A stretch of 64,000 bases of DNA from Synechococcus sp. CCY 0621 (GCF_019038465.1 NZ_JAFKRH010000015.1:1-64000), one strand, 5' to 3'; shown: positions 8,406-16,567, numbered from the stretch's first letter. The notes: generated by a model not told the origin, from the letters alone. Numbers and translations are program-made.

Positions 8406-8918
8406 CTAGTTGCTGTTAATCACCTCACCAGTTGTGCAATGAAACACACCCCGAGTGGGTCCACCAAACCCATTCGTTGCAGTGAAGTCAATCAAACCGC
8501 CTGCGGTAGGAGTCTTGGCGTGAGTCTGAACGCTAGATGGATCGCGGGCGCGTTCCTTAAGCAGCACCTGACAGTTGATCATTTCTTCATCAGACAGCGT
8601 GCGCCCAGGATTTACCGCCCGTTGGGCCGCAGCGGCCTGGGCGGCTTGTCGTCGCACCAATTCGACCTTCTCATCAGCAACTTCCTTCCTCAACCGCGCC
8701 AGGTACTTTCCGCAAGTCGGATTGTCTGGCTTGGTAACATCTAAAACAGTCTTGCAAAAAGCCATACGCGCCTTCTCCTTTTCTTCTTCAGTGCTGGGCG
8801 CCTTCGGCCTAGATGTCGTCAAGGTGGGGGCAGCAGCAATGAGCAGAGTTATTCCAATCAGCGCTCCCGAATAGATCAGAAACTGAACAGGATGGCTGAA
8901 ATCAGTAATCTTCCTCAT
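8406..8918 (-). CDS. Hypothetical protein with N-terminal membrane anchor
   Basis: A 170-residue protein. A hydrophobic helix at ~12-32 is followed by a charged Ala/Arg/Glu-rich helix and a C-terminal domain (LLKERARDPSSVQTHAK, then NGFGGPTRGVFHCTTGEV). The last block resembles small periplasmic or phage-associated domains with an NxFGG motif and a terminal Cys near strand ends. Four cysteines are present (55, 69, 116, 160). It is probably exported but membrane-tethered. No function is known to me. It is element cargo on the same strand as its neighbours. Confidence 0.55.
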   Translation of the reverse strand: MRKITDFSHPVQFLIYSGALIGITLLIAAAPTLTTSRPKAPSTEEEKEKARMAFCKTVLDVTKPDNPTCGKYLARLRKEVADEKVELVRRQAAQAAAAQRAVNPGRTLSDEEMINCQVLLKERARDPSSVQTHAKTPTAGGLIDFTATNGFGGPTRGVFHCTTGEVINSN

Positions 8919-9077
8919 AGATCCAACAGCTTAGTCATCTGTGCCGAGCATCGCAGCAAACAGCTTTCAGCTGCAAGTCCGAGCCTTCCGGTCAAGAGCG
9001 ATCAGGGGCAACCGTCAGGGTGATGGAGCGGATCGCGACGATCACAAGCTGCCGGCGGATGCCTTAGGCAGCGGCGG
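8919..9077. other. Short gene-free stretch
   Basis: No supported frame. With the decayed HTH gene to its right it makes a ~380-bp interval (8919-9300) lacking an intact gene. Confidence 0.3.
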
Positions 9078-9234
9078 TCAGCTGGCAGTTAGCCAGACCC
9101 TGACACAGTGGCGGCTGATGTTCAGGCGTTGGGCGATCTGGCGTTCGTGGAAAGAACCCCCCCGTTTTTCCGTCATTTTTCTGCGCATTGCTGGCGGCCT
9201 GCTGATCCGCCGTAAAGCCGGGCACCCAGGGCAT
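9078..9234 (-). pseudogene. Small helix-turn-helix gene split at a G7 homopolymer
   Basis: From an ATG at 9234 the frame reads MPWVPGFTADQQAASNAQKN and onward to a run of seven G (complement of C at 9157-9163). After that run the sensible reading continues one frame over as SFHERQIAQRLNISRHCVRV, a resolvase/transposase-type HTH, ending in TGA at 9078. Removing one G would join both halves into a 51-residue HTH protein. Alternatives are a real 32-residue protein starting at 9176, slippage or phase variation, or a sequencing error. Confidence 0.4.
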
Positions 9235-9300
9235 CCCGGCACCGTTGAGGGCCGTTAAGCGTTAAGCCTTTTAGCCAGTCTTACGATTGCGTTATGTGCC

Positions 9301-9813
9301 TTACTCCTGACCCTCGTCCTCCACGGCAGCCAGCGCCAGGCCCTGCGCCCTGACGCGGAGCATGATCCGCTCCCGCTGCTCAGTTCGCAGGCTGGGCTCA
9401 GCCTCCAAGGCGGCCACGAACATGCCGACCACCTTCGCCACCTCCCTTCGAGCGTGGCTGGCCTCGCTCCAGTTGTCGCGCCAGCGGGGCGAATGACTCA
9501 GGAGCCAGGTTGCAGCGCGGGTGTCGCCCTTTTCGGCCATCTTGTGCAGTTGCTGCAGCAGCCGTTCCTCACCCTCAACCCGGCCACGTTGGATAGCGGC
9601 GGCTAGGGCGGCCTCCAGCTCGCTGGCGTCGGGCCTAAGACCAGCGGCGATCCATTCCCGCAGTGTGCAGCGGTTGACGCCTAGGGCCTGAGCGATGGAA
9701 AGCATTGGGAGGCCCAGGACGGTGAGTTCTCCCGCCCGTTTGACCCTTTCAACGGTGAGCTTCCTGCGGGGGGCTCCCCCTGATTGCTGAAGCAAATTGC
9801 AGTCAGTGGTCAT
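9301..9813 (-). CDS. Helix-turn-helix protein resembling phage terminase small subunit
   Basis: A 170-residue protein. The N-terminal HTH at ~25-60 (GLPMLSIAQALGVNRCTLRE) is followed by the layout seen in small terminase subunits: ELEAALAAAIQRGRVEGEE, LLQQLHKMAEKGDTRAATWL and LSHSPRWRDNW. Small terminases recognise the packaging site and feed DNA to the large ATPase subunit, which is not present here. In phage satellites a private small terminase redirects packaging of a helper phage. It starts 4 bp after the stop of the MuF-like gene, so they share a transcript. Family assignment is by pattern only; a generic HTH regulator remains possible. Confidence 0.55.
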   Translation of the reverse strand: MTTDCNLLQQSGGAPRRKLTVERVKRAGELTVLGLPMLSIAQALGVNRCTLREWIAAGLRPDASELEAALAAAIQRGRVEGEERLLQQLHKMAEKGDTRAATWLLSHSPRWRDNWSEASHARREVAKVVGMFVAALEAEPSLRTEQRERIMLRVRAQGLALAAVEDEGQE

Positions 9814-9817
9814 GGAT

Positions 9818-11020
9818 TTACCTGGGCTTCTTGGCAAGTTTCTTCTGGTATCGGGATATTCGTTTCGCCCAGTCTCCGCTCCAGCCAGCCTGAGCTACGT
9901 TCTCGCAGACTGCTATCGCATCAGAGTGACGGCCTTGCTTGTCGTAGATAATTGCCAATTGCTGAAAGGCCTTGACCAAAAACCCCTCAGTTTGCATTTC
10001 TGGAATGTATTGGTAACAATTCTCGGCCCATCCTGCAGGCCGCCCAGAAATCATCTTTGAGTAGTGGCGAAAAGAGGACTCGCAGCGAGAGTAAATCTCC
10101 TCAAGGATGGCCAGTGCGGCATCCAAGTTCTCTTTCTCGTCCCTTTTGGCGTAATGGTTCATCGCCTCTTCGTAAAGCCTGACATGCGTGGAGAGGTGGG
10201 CCAGGCTTTTGGTGTCACCGTCTCTAGCCCCGAACATATCAATCCACTCACTTACAGCGCTAGCAAAATCTATTTTCTGGACAGGCTTCCCTGAAGTTGG
10301 ACGGCCAAGCAGCCGATCTCCAATATCTTCACCAAAAATAGTGCGAGCAGTGCGAGGGTTCTTCAGGATCCACTCTCCACCTGTAACACTTAATGGGAGA
10401 CTCTTCTCCCCTCGGTCCCCGACAACAATCCTCTCCCCACCACGATCTCTCCACTGTTTAGGCATCATATAGCATCTACAATTCCATATCGGATCGATTT
10501 TCTTGTGTCCATCCCAATATGGGCCCGGCTTTCCGCGCTTGTATTGTTGCCCGTCTAGCCCTAGGCAGATTGGACGCGTTTCGGAGTCCAATGTAGCTGT
10601 CCATATCAGATCACCATCAGACCAAGCAGGGTCTGATTCAAGTGCACGAACAGCTCTTCCATACAGACTCTCCTCGTCAACGTCACTGCCTCCAATTTCA
10701 AGAGAAACTTGATTCTCCCCTGCTGGGGGATTAAGTCGAGACAGGAGACGGCTGAAAAGGCCTGGTTTGCGAGGCGCTGAGAGGGCATCATTTGACCTAT
10801 TCGCATTTCTCGACTGAGCGGAAGCCAGCTCCACCTCGCGCCTGAGATTCTTCAGGGGGATCCTATCAATAAGCTTGCCATCTACGGCGACGATGACAAA
10901 GGTTTCCGCAGTCAAGCGAGACTTGCTCTTGTCAACGTCAGACCTTGCATTTAGCTTCCCCTTTCTTAAGGCATATCTGATAGCCGCCTCAAAAAGATCT
11001 TCATCACTTTCGGCATTCAT
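9818..11020 (-). CDS. Protein with phage head-morphogenesis (MuF / SPP1 gp7-like) motif and TPR-like C-terminus
   Basis: A 400-residue protein. Residues ~138-188 carry the hallmark of the Mu F / SPP1 gp7 minor head family: WTATLDSETRPICLGLDG, a spacer, then PIWNCRCYMMP. The N-terminal ~70 residues form a small charged domain. The last ~130 residues are helical with a TPR-like unit (AFQQLAIIYDKQGRHSDAIA). In phages these proteins sit at the portal and enter the head, and MuF domains also occur fused to toxins. Here it stands without portal or capsid genes, but next to a terminase-small-like gene 4 bp downstream. It may be a packaged effector or a capsid-interference protein of a satellite; this is inference. 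Confidence 0.6.
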   Translation of the reverse strand: MNAESDEDLFEAAIRYALRKGKLNARSDVDKSKSRLTAETFVIVAVDGKLIDRIPLKNLRREVELASAQSRNANRSNDALSAPRKPGLFSRLLSRLNPPAGENQVSLEIGGSDVDEESLYGRAVRALESDPAWSDGDLIWTATLDSETRPICLGLDGQQYKRGKPGPYWDGHKKIDPIWNCRCYMMPKQWRDRGGERIVVGDRGEKSLPLSVTGGEWILKNPRTARTIFGEDIGDRLLGRPTSGKPVQKIDFASAVSEWIDMFGARDGDTKSLAHLSTHVRLYEEAMNHYAKRDEKENLDAALAILEEIYSRCESSFRHYSKMISGRPAGWAENCYQYIPEMQTEGFLVKAFQQLAIIYDKQGRHSDAIAVCENVAQAGWSGDWAKRISRYQKKLAKKPR

Positions 11021-11148
11021 CAGGCCATCTCCCGAGTCCTATACGGTTGGCACCTCAGCATGTTCGCAGGCTACCCCCGATCATGCAAAGCTCGGTTGAG
11101 TTGTGAACATGGATTGGGAGGGGTTCTCCTCAACGCTCCTAGGCTCGA

Positions 11149-11826
11149 TCAGCGCAGCCGCTCGCAGGCTTCGCCGTCACTGTCTCCATCGAGGTACGTG
11201 TGCCCCTCCCGCAGCAGCTGCTGGGCCCGCTCCCAGGAGCCGACATTTGCGCAATACCACCGCCGCCCTGGACTGGATGCGGGAGCTGTCCTGTCGTTAA
11301 TGATCGTCAGCGTCACCGGGCGCTGGGACGGCTGGCGTGGAGCGCCTCGGTTGGCGTCTCTCCAATCCCAAGGACGCTGGATCCCGCCGTCGAATCTCCA
11401 GACCCCTACGCGGTATCGCTGAGCCAGCCTCTCCCGATCGAGATAAGCCCATTCGTCGCACTGCTTCAGGTACTGGCGATAAGCAAAAGCATGGCCCTGC
11501 TGTACCAGCGCGAGGCCCGCATTGGTCCCGTTCTGGGTGAACACCTCAGCGACGGTCCTCCCATACCGATCCTTGGTCTGGGCTTTCAGCGTCACCGTGG
11601 AACCGACCGGAAGCAACTCCTGGAGCGCTTGCCTTGCCTGCTGCCCGTAGGGAGCCTGCGCCATCTCCGGGGCATCAATGCAGGCCACCCGGATTGTGAT
11701 GTTCTTCCCACGATCCTCGACCCGCAGGGTATCGCCATCGCCCACTGAGATCACCGTGGCGGCATCAACGGCGAGGGGGCTGAGCAGCGGGAGGGCCAGC
11801 AGGCTGGCAATTGGTGCGAGCCGCAT
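11149..11826 (-). CDS. Secreted thermonuclease-like nuclease with excalibur domain
   Basis: A 225-residue protein. A signal peptide (~1-22, ending VDAA) precedes a staphylococcal-nuclease fold: VISVGDGDTLRV, IRVACIDAPE (catalytic Arg and metal Asp) and TKDRYGRTVAEV (second catalytic Arg). A C-terminal excalibur-type calcium-binding motif follows, DGDSDGEACERL, with YCANVGSWERA before it. It would hydrolyse DNA or RNA in the periplasm or outside the cell. Carriage on an integrative element suggests a role in nutrient scavenging or in destroying competing DNA. It may share a transcript with the 57-residue gene ending 25 bp upstream. Confidence 0.85.
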   Translation of the reverse strand: MRLAPIASLLALPLLSPLAVDAATVISVGDGDTLRVEDRGKNITIRVACIDAPEMAQAPYGQQARQALQELLPVGSTVTLKAQTKDRYGRTVAEVFTQNGTNAGLALVQQGHAFAYRQYLKQCDEWAYLDRERLAQRYRVGVWRFDGGIQRPWDWRDANRGAPRQPSQRPVTLTIINDRTAPASSPGRRWYCANVGSWERAQQLLREGHTYLDGDSDGEACERLR

Positions 11827-11851
11827 CCGGTCTGGAAGTAGCGGTAATCCA

Positions 11852-12025
11852 TCATCGCCGCGGGCACCGCCTCAGCAGGGGCCCCTGCATCCTCTGCAGC
11901 CGGCAGCGGGGATGGGGTCTCCCCACCACTCGCGGCCGGAGTCGCCCGGTCAGCCGGCGGCTGGTGCTGGGGTTGGTGATGGCCTGCCAGAGCAGGTCAA
12001 GGGCAGCGTCATCGATGGGAGGCAT
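11852..12025 (-). CDS. Small hypothetical protein with a decayed paralogue nearby
   Basis: A 57-residue frame beginning MPPIDDAALDLLWQAITNPS, with a basic tail holding two Cys. A similar block (MAHLDETGLDLFW, then a 1-base deletion and PSTHGG-like residues) occurs on the same strand at about 12677-12742. Conservation of this block across two diverged copies argues that it was once coding. It lies 25 bp upstream of the secreted nuclease gene. No family is recognised. Confidence 0.35.
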   Translation of the reverse strand: MPPIDDAALDLLWQAITNPSTSRRLTGRLRPRVVGRPHPRCRLQRMQGPLLRRCPRR

Positions 12026-12106
12026 CGAGGGGCAGCGGGTGTCTTCAGTGTTCCCGCGGTCGGTCGGGGTGTGGCATGGTACGGAGACCAGCTGGAGGGT
12101 GGAGCG

Positions 12107-12625
12107 GTGAACAGCAGACCTAAACTCCACAATTCAATCAAGATTGCTCGACTCGACGGACAGAGCTTGGAGGAGGCTTACAAGGCTGATAAGCGCTTTT
12201 GGCGGCTCACCCGAGCTGAGCGAAGGGGGTTGCTCGCTTGGGCTAAAAAGGAAGACAGTCAATTGAACCAGCCACTACTCCCTTCCGAAATCCCAACACT
12301 GCCCTCTGAAACAGAATTTGTTATTCCTGAAGGGATGACGCCCGAAGAAGCCACTCGTGAAAAAATTAAACGTGATGCCGAGCTTTATCCAGTAACTCTA
12401 GTTACTCACTTGAAGGACCTGTCGGCACATGAGCCAGCAAGGCTAAAGAAATGGATGGGCCCGCCAGTCCCGCCAAGTCGCAGGCAAAAGCTCCGGGAGT
12501 ATCGGGATGCTTTACGTCGTAAAGCCATTGCTGTCAGAACTGTCTCCTATCGCTCTGGTCCACGGGGTGGAACGTACCAGCTGCGTCTGAGTAGAACCGG
12601 GAATCTTTATCGGCATTACGTGTAG
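12107..12625 (+). CDS. Hypothetical protein of the integrative element
   Basis: A 172-residue protein starting at GTG with GGAGGG seven bases before it. It is rich in Lys, Arg and Glu and largely helical in the first two thirds (SLEEAYKADKRFWRLTRAE). It ends with a beta-rich stretch (RSGPRGGTYQLRLSRTGNL) that resembles a small nucleic-acid-binding hairpin. It is the only cargo gene on the plus strand besides the integrase, divergent from the nuclease operon. AT content is higher than in the host genes. Unknown function. Confidence 0.6.
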   Translation: MNSRPKLHNSIKIARLDGQSLEEAYKADKRFWRLTRAERRGLLAWAKKEDSQLNQPLLPSEIPTLPSETEFVIPEGMTPEEATREKIKRDAELYPVTLVTHLKDLSAHEPARLKKWMGPPVPPSRRQKLREYRDALRRKAIAVRTVSYRSGPRGGTYQLRLSRTGNLYRHYV

Positions 12626-12984
12626 CCAGGCTCTTTTCTTTTTCGTACGGCAGCTACTGGCATCGACAGCGCCGCCGTGGGTGCTGGGGTCGGTCAGGGC
12701 GGCCAGAACAAGTCAAGGCCAGTTTCATCGAGGTGCGCCATCAAGGGGGTGCAGCGGCTGCACCAGAGCTCCCGGCTGCCGTCAGATGCGGTACTGGCGG
12801 GGGCCAGGCCATGGGGGCATGGGGCCTCGGGCGGCGCGGCACCCGTAGGCCCACCGAGCAGGAAGGATCCAAGCAGGCGCCCACGTCGGGCCGGTGATGA
12901 TCAGAACGCAAGAGCCGGCGGGAACCGTTTCCCCTTGCCACAACCGGGGTCTGGGGCCATGGCGAAAATGTCGCCGGAATGCGA
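12626..12984 (-). other. Gene-free stretch with a decayed zinc-ribbon-like ORF
   Basis: The minus strand reads LWCSRCTPLMAHLDETGLDL and FWPP before an early stop near 12695. The MAHLDETGLDLFW block matches the start of the small protein at 11852-12025, and a 1-base deletion explains the stop. No start codon upstream keeps a good frame, so I treat it as a remnant. Nothing else is seen. Confidence 0.3.
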
Positions 12985-13647
12985 TCAACGCCGCAAGGTG
13001 CGCGGGTCATGACCCGGCCGGCGCAGTGCCCAAGCCGTGGCCATGAGGATCGGGCGAGCTTTTGCTGCCAGCCGTTGGCCCTCGCCTTCCAGGAAGCCTG
13101 CCTTGGGCAGCAGGGAGCCCTCGGACAGGAAGGTCACCACGCGCAGGGTTTCAAGAGCGCTTAGACGAAGCATCAGGGCATCGCGGCGGACCCAGCTCAG
13201 GCGCGGGGCATCGGGACGGCGCTTGGCGTCCGCCAGATGGGAGAGCCCCCAGCAGAGTCGGCGGGGGGGCCACTGCTGCAGGCCCAGCAGATCGGCGATC
13301 CGCGACTGCTCCTGAGCGATACGCAGACGATCCCAGGCGGCGGGCTTGAGGCGGCCTGCACGGGCTCCTGGGCGGCGGTGCGATCGGTGGCTGACCGGCC
13401 GGCACTGGCAGCAGCCCCAACTCTGAGCAGGCGGCAGCCAGAGCACCCGGCAGGGGCGGGCGCAGGAGGGGCAGAGAAGCACCAGGGCCTTGCCTCCCTT
13501 GCCGCCGAAGCAGCCGCGGACCGCGCCCCAGCGGAGCTCCACCGGGGACCCATCGGTCAGAGTCGAGGAGACATCACCCGGTTGCACCTGGGCACGGATC
13601 GCGCCCGCCGTGATCCGGGAGCAATGCTCAGCGCGGGGGCGGTTCAT
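12985..13647 (-). CDS. Zinc-ribbon hypothetical protein of mobile elements
   Basis: A 220-residue protein. Residues ~59-81 form a four-Cys zinc ribbon (LCPSCARPCRVLWLPP, then CCQCRPVSHRS), a layout common in phage and island proteins of unknown role. Basic residues dominate the second half. It starts on the minus strand just beyond the intergenic region with inverted repeats. It may bind DNA or RNA, but this is inference from the zinc ribbon only. Confidence 0.6.
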   Translation of the reverse strand: MNRPRAEHCSRITAGAIRAQVQPGDVSSTLTDGSPVELRWGAVRGCFGGKGGKALVLLCPSCARPCRVLWLPPAQSWGCCQCRPVSHRSHRRPGARAGRLKPAAWDRLRIAQEQSRIADLLGLQQWPPRRLCWGLSHLADAKRRPDAPRLSWVRRDALMLRLSALETLRVVTFLSEGSLLPKAGFLEGEGQRLAAKARPILMATAWALRRPGHDPRTLRR

Positions 13648-14026
13648 GTCGCCATCACACCAATTCGCCCAGCGTCACCTCAGAGGCCCCCTGCCCGAGC
13701 TGCTCATCCTCCGGCGGTGGTTGCACCTCGATGGGCCGCCAGCGGACAGAGGCAGCGGGACGGGGCGACGGTGCAGGCGGGGCCGGGGCAACAGGTCGGG
13801 CGATGGAGGCCAGCGATCAACGGTCATGGCAGGCGATGCAAAGGACTTTTTCCCCCCTAAGCCCCCCCCTTACAAACACTCCCTTTGCCAAACAATCGCT
13901 GAAAAGCTCTGCAGTGGAACCGCTTTCAGGCATTGTTAGGTGCCTAATCATGCCAAATACCTTGAGAAGGGTTGCAGTGACTGGGGTTTCACGGATTGTT
14001 TGGCATGTGTGTGTATAGAGGGGGGG
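13648..14026. other. Intergenic region with 12-bp inverted repeat; possible regulatory or origin region
   Basis: TGCCAAACAATC at 13886-13897 recurs inverted as GATTGTTTGGCA at 13994-14005, and a third related ATGCCAAAT lies near 13949. Between them is another partial palindrome (ATTGTTAGGTGCCTAAT). The region lies directly behind the RepA-like gene and before the zinc-ribbon gene. A 54-codon frame on the minus strand (ending EDEQLGQGASEVTLGELV at 13655) lacks a normal start codon. Repeats next to a rep gene suggest a replication origin or an operator. Confidence 0.4.
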
Positions 14027-15301
14027 TCAGGCAGCTACATGGCGCTCGCCGCCTGGCGTGAGGGTGTACCCGTTTCCCTTTGATCGGATCAGCCGCTCCT
14101 GCCGGAGCCGTTTCAGCGAGCTGTAGATGCTCTGCCCCGTCTTGTTGGTGGCCTCGATCAATGCCGCCGGCTTGGTGGGAAGGCCAGCCGTACTGAGCCG
14201 CTGTATCAGCGCCAGCAGTTCGTCATCCACGTTTTCGTGGTAGTGCCCTTCCGCCAGCTGAAACTCACCGCTGCGCCAGTGGTAGGCGAACTCCCGGCGC
14301 GACTCACCACGGAGTTTCTCCACGATCCAGCGGTAAGGCTGATCGGTGCCTTTCTTCGGTGGTTCGATCCGATGGATCACGGAGGGCACCTCCTGCCAGG
14401 CAGGGTGGCCGCCGATGGACTTCAGACCCGTGCCGGATCGGTTGCTGTGCGTGTTGATCCACAGCACGGCATGGCGGCAAACGATCGCCTTCAGGAGCCG
14501 TAGGTACTGATCCACAGGCCCCACGTAGGGGCTTAGACCCGCCTGCTGAAAGACCGCGTTAGCAGTGTCGATGAACACTGCCAGCACGTCACCCTGCGCC
14601 ACCCTTAGGGCGAGTCGGTGAAGGTTGGGGAGCGTGATGCTCCAGCCCGCTTCGCTGCCGTCCTCCGCTTCGGCCCAGACCTCGATCAGCGCGCCACGGT
14701 CTGCAACCTGCAGTTCGTCGCAGTAGTCGCTGATCTGGTTGTAGGCAGTGGGGCCGCCATCTGTGGCGATGTAGAGGATCGTGCGCCGGCTGCCGCCACC
14801 TTTGCGGGGCGACTGGTGATCCATGAAACCGGCGGTGCCTAGGGACAGGATCGTGGCCAGCTCCAGCGTGAGCAGGGTCTTACCGGCGCCGGCATCGGCC
14901 ACCAGGAGGTGCAGGTCACGGTCCAGGACAAACCCTGGCTGTAGCTGCTGGATCCCTGCGCCGGGGTCTGCCTTGCCGATGATCCGGCCGCGGGCAGGCG
15001 GTGCCTGGCTGGATAGGTCGATGCCTTGGCTTTCAGCCCATCGCCGGAGCAGCTCTGCCTCGATCCGCTCACGGCTGACACCTTGCCGATAGATGCGGGC
15101 GAGGATCACATCCACGCGGCTGTGCTCCTGGGCGATGGTGGCCTCTAGGAGCTGGCGATAGTGCCAGTCAATGTCCTGTGCCTCGTTGGCGATAGCAACG
15201 GCCGGATCTTTTGCACTGGGGTGCTGCAGCACGTTGCCCGCCGCCTTCTCATCGAGGGCCGCCAGCCCCGCCTCGATGTCTCTGCGGTTCAAGCGGGTCA
15301 T
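14027..15301 (-). CDS. RepA-like AAA ATPase (RecA-fold, plasmid/phage replication family)
   Basis: A 424-residue protein. A RecA-type NTPase domain has Walker A DAGAGKT near residues 136-142. It is followed by ILYIATDGG, VLAVFIDTAN (Walker B strand) and VLWINTHSNRSG. This matches the AAA_25/RepA helicase-like family found in plasmids, phages and satellites. The C-terminal ~80 residues form a winged helix (KPAALIEATNKTGQSIYSSL). It should load at or unwind the element origin after excision. It is the last gene of a four-gene operon; its ATG overlaps the previous stop by 4 bp (15298-15301). Confidence 0.8.
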   Translation of the reverse strand: MTRLNRRDIEAGLAALDEKAAGNVLQHPSAKDPAVAIANEAQDIDWHYRQLLEATIAQEHSRVDVILARIYRQGVSRERIEAELLRRWAESQGIDLSSQAPPARGRIIGKADPGAGIQQLQPGFVLDRDLHLLVADAGAGKTLLTLELATILSLGTAGFMDHQSPRKGGGSRRTILYIATDGGPTAYNQISDYCDELQVADRGALIEVWAEAEDGSEAGWSITLPNLHRLALRVAQGDVLAVFIDTANAVFQQAGLSPYVGPVDQYLRLLKAIVCRHAVLWINTHSNRSGTGLKSIGGHPAWQEVPSVIHRIEPPKKGTDQPYRWIVEKLRGESRREFAYHWRSGEFQLAEGHYHENVDDELLALIQRLSTAGLPTKPAALIEATNKTGQSIYSSLKRLRQERLIRSKGNGYTLTPGGERHVAA

Positions 15302-16020
15302 GGCCGCGCCACCTGCTCACGGTGCAGCCCATGCAGCGCCAGCACGATCAGATCCCGTGGCTGGTATGGCCCCAGGTCCGGCGGTGGCAGCTCCGGCTCC
15401 TCCTCAGGCAGCACCGGCGACTCCGACCGGTACGTTGCCAGCCGGTAGTCCCAACTGGTGGCCCAGCGGTCAGCGTCCTCTGCCTGATACCGCAGCTCGC
15501 GGTGCTGCAGTCCCAGCAGGTCCAGCAGCCGCCTCAGGGCCACGTCATTGCCTGCGATGGCCGCCAGCCGGGGGAGCAGCTTCGTGGTCTCCTCCACGGC
15601 CAGCTGGATCAGCTGATGCACCTCCCGGAACTGGTCATCCCTGAGGTGCTCGAAGGGCTCGACCGCCAGGGCCTCGGCGATCAACGGCGTCAGTAACCGG
15701 AGCTTCCCGGCGACGATCTCGGCCTCTGACCGCTCCAGCTTCCGCCGTGCGGCCCCTGGCAGGTGCTGCCGTTCCTGATGCGGTCGCAGCACCGTGCTGT
15801 TGCCGCCGAACCCGCCCCGGACGCTGACCACGGCCCAGGGCTGCCCCTCGACTGTGACCACCTCCCCAACTCTCAGATCAGGCGGGTGAAACGACGAACC
15901 GTGCCAGCAGGAGATCCATCCGGGTCCTCGCCGGCATTTGTCATCAGTGACGCGGCCGCACAATTTGCACGGACTACCCCTTCCGCTGGAGGACAAGCGG
16001 GATGCGTTAGTGGCCACCAT
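15298..16020 (-). CDS. Zinc-finger replication-associated protein
   Basis: A 240-residue protein. Near residues 18-39 it has a Cys/His cluster (CKLCGRVTDDKCRR, then ISCWHG) like the zinc finger of phage primases. An SH3-like strand region (VGEVVTVEGQPWAVVSVRGG) and long helices follow. It lacks primase catalytic motifs. It sits between a ribbon-helix-helix regulator and the RepA-like ATPase with 1-bp and 4-bp overlaps, so it is probably a partner in replication initiation. Confidence 0.65.
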   Translation of the reverse strand: MVATNASRLSSSGRGSPCKLCGRVTDDKCRRGPGWISCWHGSSFHPPDLRVGEVVTVEGQPWAVVSVRGGFGGNSTVLRPHQERQHLPGAARRKLERSEAEIVAGKLRLLTPLIAEALAVEPFEHLRDDQFREVHQLIQLAVEETTKLLPRLAAIAGNDVALRRLLDLLGLQHRELRYQAEDADRWATSWDYRLATYRSESPVLPEEEPELPPPDLGPYQPRDLIVLALHGLHREQVARP

Positions 16021-16346
16021 CAGCGCTGCCCTCGGCCAACCTTGTCCTTGAGGAGTGCTCGCAGGCCGTAGACCATCGCCAGCCGCATGAGAGCGGATCG
16101 ACTCGCTCCCAGCTCTTCTGCAACTGCAGAAATCTGCTCCAGCTCCTCCGTGGTGAGCCGCACTGTTATGGGCCGGCCAAGTCCACGCGGCAGTAGATCA
16201 AGCGGCGAAAACATTTGTCTGCGGGCCGTACTCGCTAGCTTGCCGACGAACGGAGAGCTGGCATCAGCGCCGTTGTACACAGGCCCGGACGGCCGCAAGG
16301 ATGAAGCGTGGCTGGGAGTTCCAGCGGCTTGAGTTGATGCCTTCAT
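16020..16346 (-). CDS. Ribbon-helix-helix DNA-binding protein
   Basis: A 108-residue protein starting MKASTQAAG. The C-terminal ~50 residues read PITVRLTTEELEQISAVAEE followed by LGASRSALMRLAMVYGLRAL, the strand-helix-helix of MetJ/Arc-type (RHH) regulators. The first 55 residues are disordered. Its ATG overlaps the stop of the excisionase-like gene by one base and its stop overlaps the next ATG. It probably autoregulates the replication operon. Confidence 0.7.
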   Translation of the reverse strand: MKASTQAAGTPSHASSLRPSGPVYNGADASSPFVGKLASTARRQMFSPLDLLPRGLGRPITVRLTTEELEQISAVAEELGASRSALMRLAMVYGLRALLKDKVGRGQR

Positions 16347-16567
16347 CAGCTCACACCCATGCGTTTGGTGCGCACTTTCAGTGCGTCCTGCACAGAGGCC
16401 GGATCCCATCGGAGCCTCGGCCGAATGGAACCCGTGCCCACGGCGACAAAGTGCTTGCCAGGGCGAAAGAAACCCTCAGCTCGAAGCCGCTGAAGAGTCT
16501 TTGTACTGACCCGCAGAAGACCTGCGAGCTCTGCTGTAGACGAAGAAAACTGAAGTTGGATCTCCAC
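16346..16567 (-). CDS. Excisionase-like winged-helix protein
   Basis: A 73-residue protein with a MerR/AlpA-type helix-turn-helix (STAELAGLLRVSTKTLQRLR). A wing follows, with GKHFVAVGTGSIRPRLRWDP and the final helix. Such proteins act as recombination directionality factors or operon activators in integrative elements. It is the first gene of the leftward operon xis-rhh-znf-rep, near the right-hand att site. Confidence 0.7.
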   Translation of the reverse strand: MEIQLQFSSSTAELAGLLRVSTKTLQRLRAEGFFRPGKHFVAVGTGSIRPRLRWDPASVQDALKVRTKRMGVS

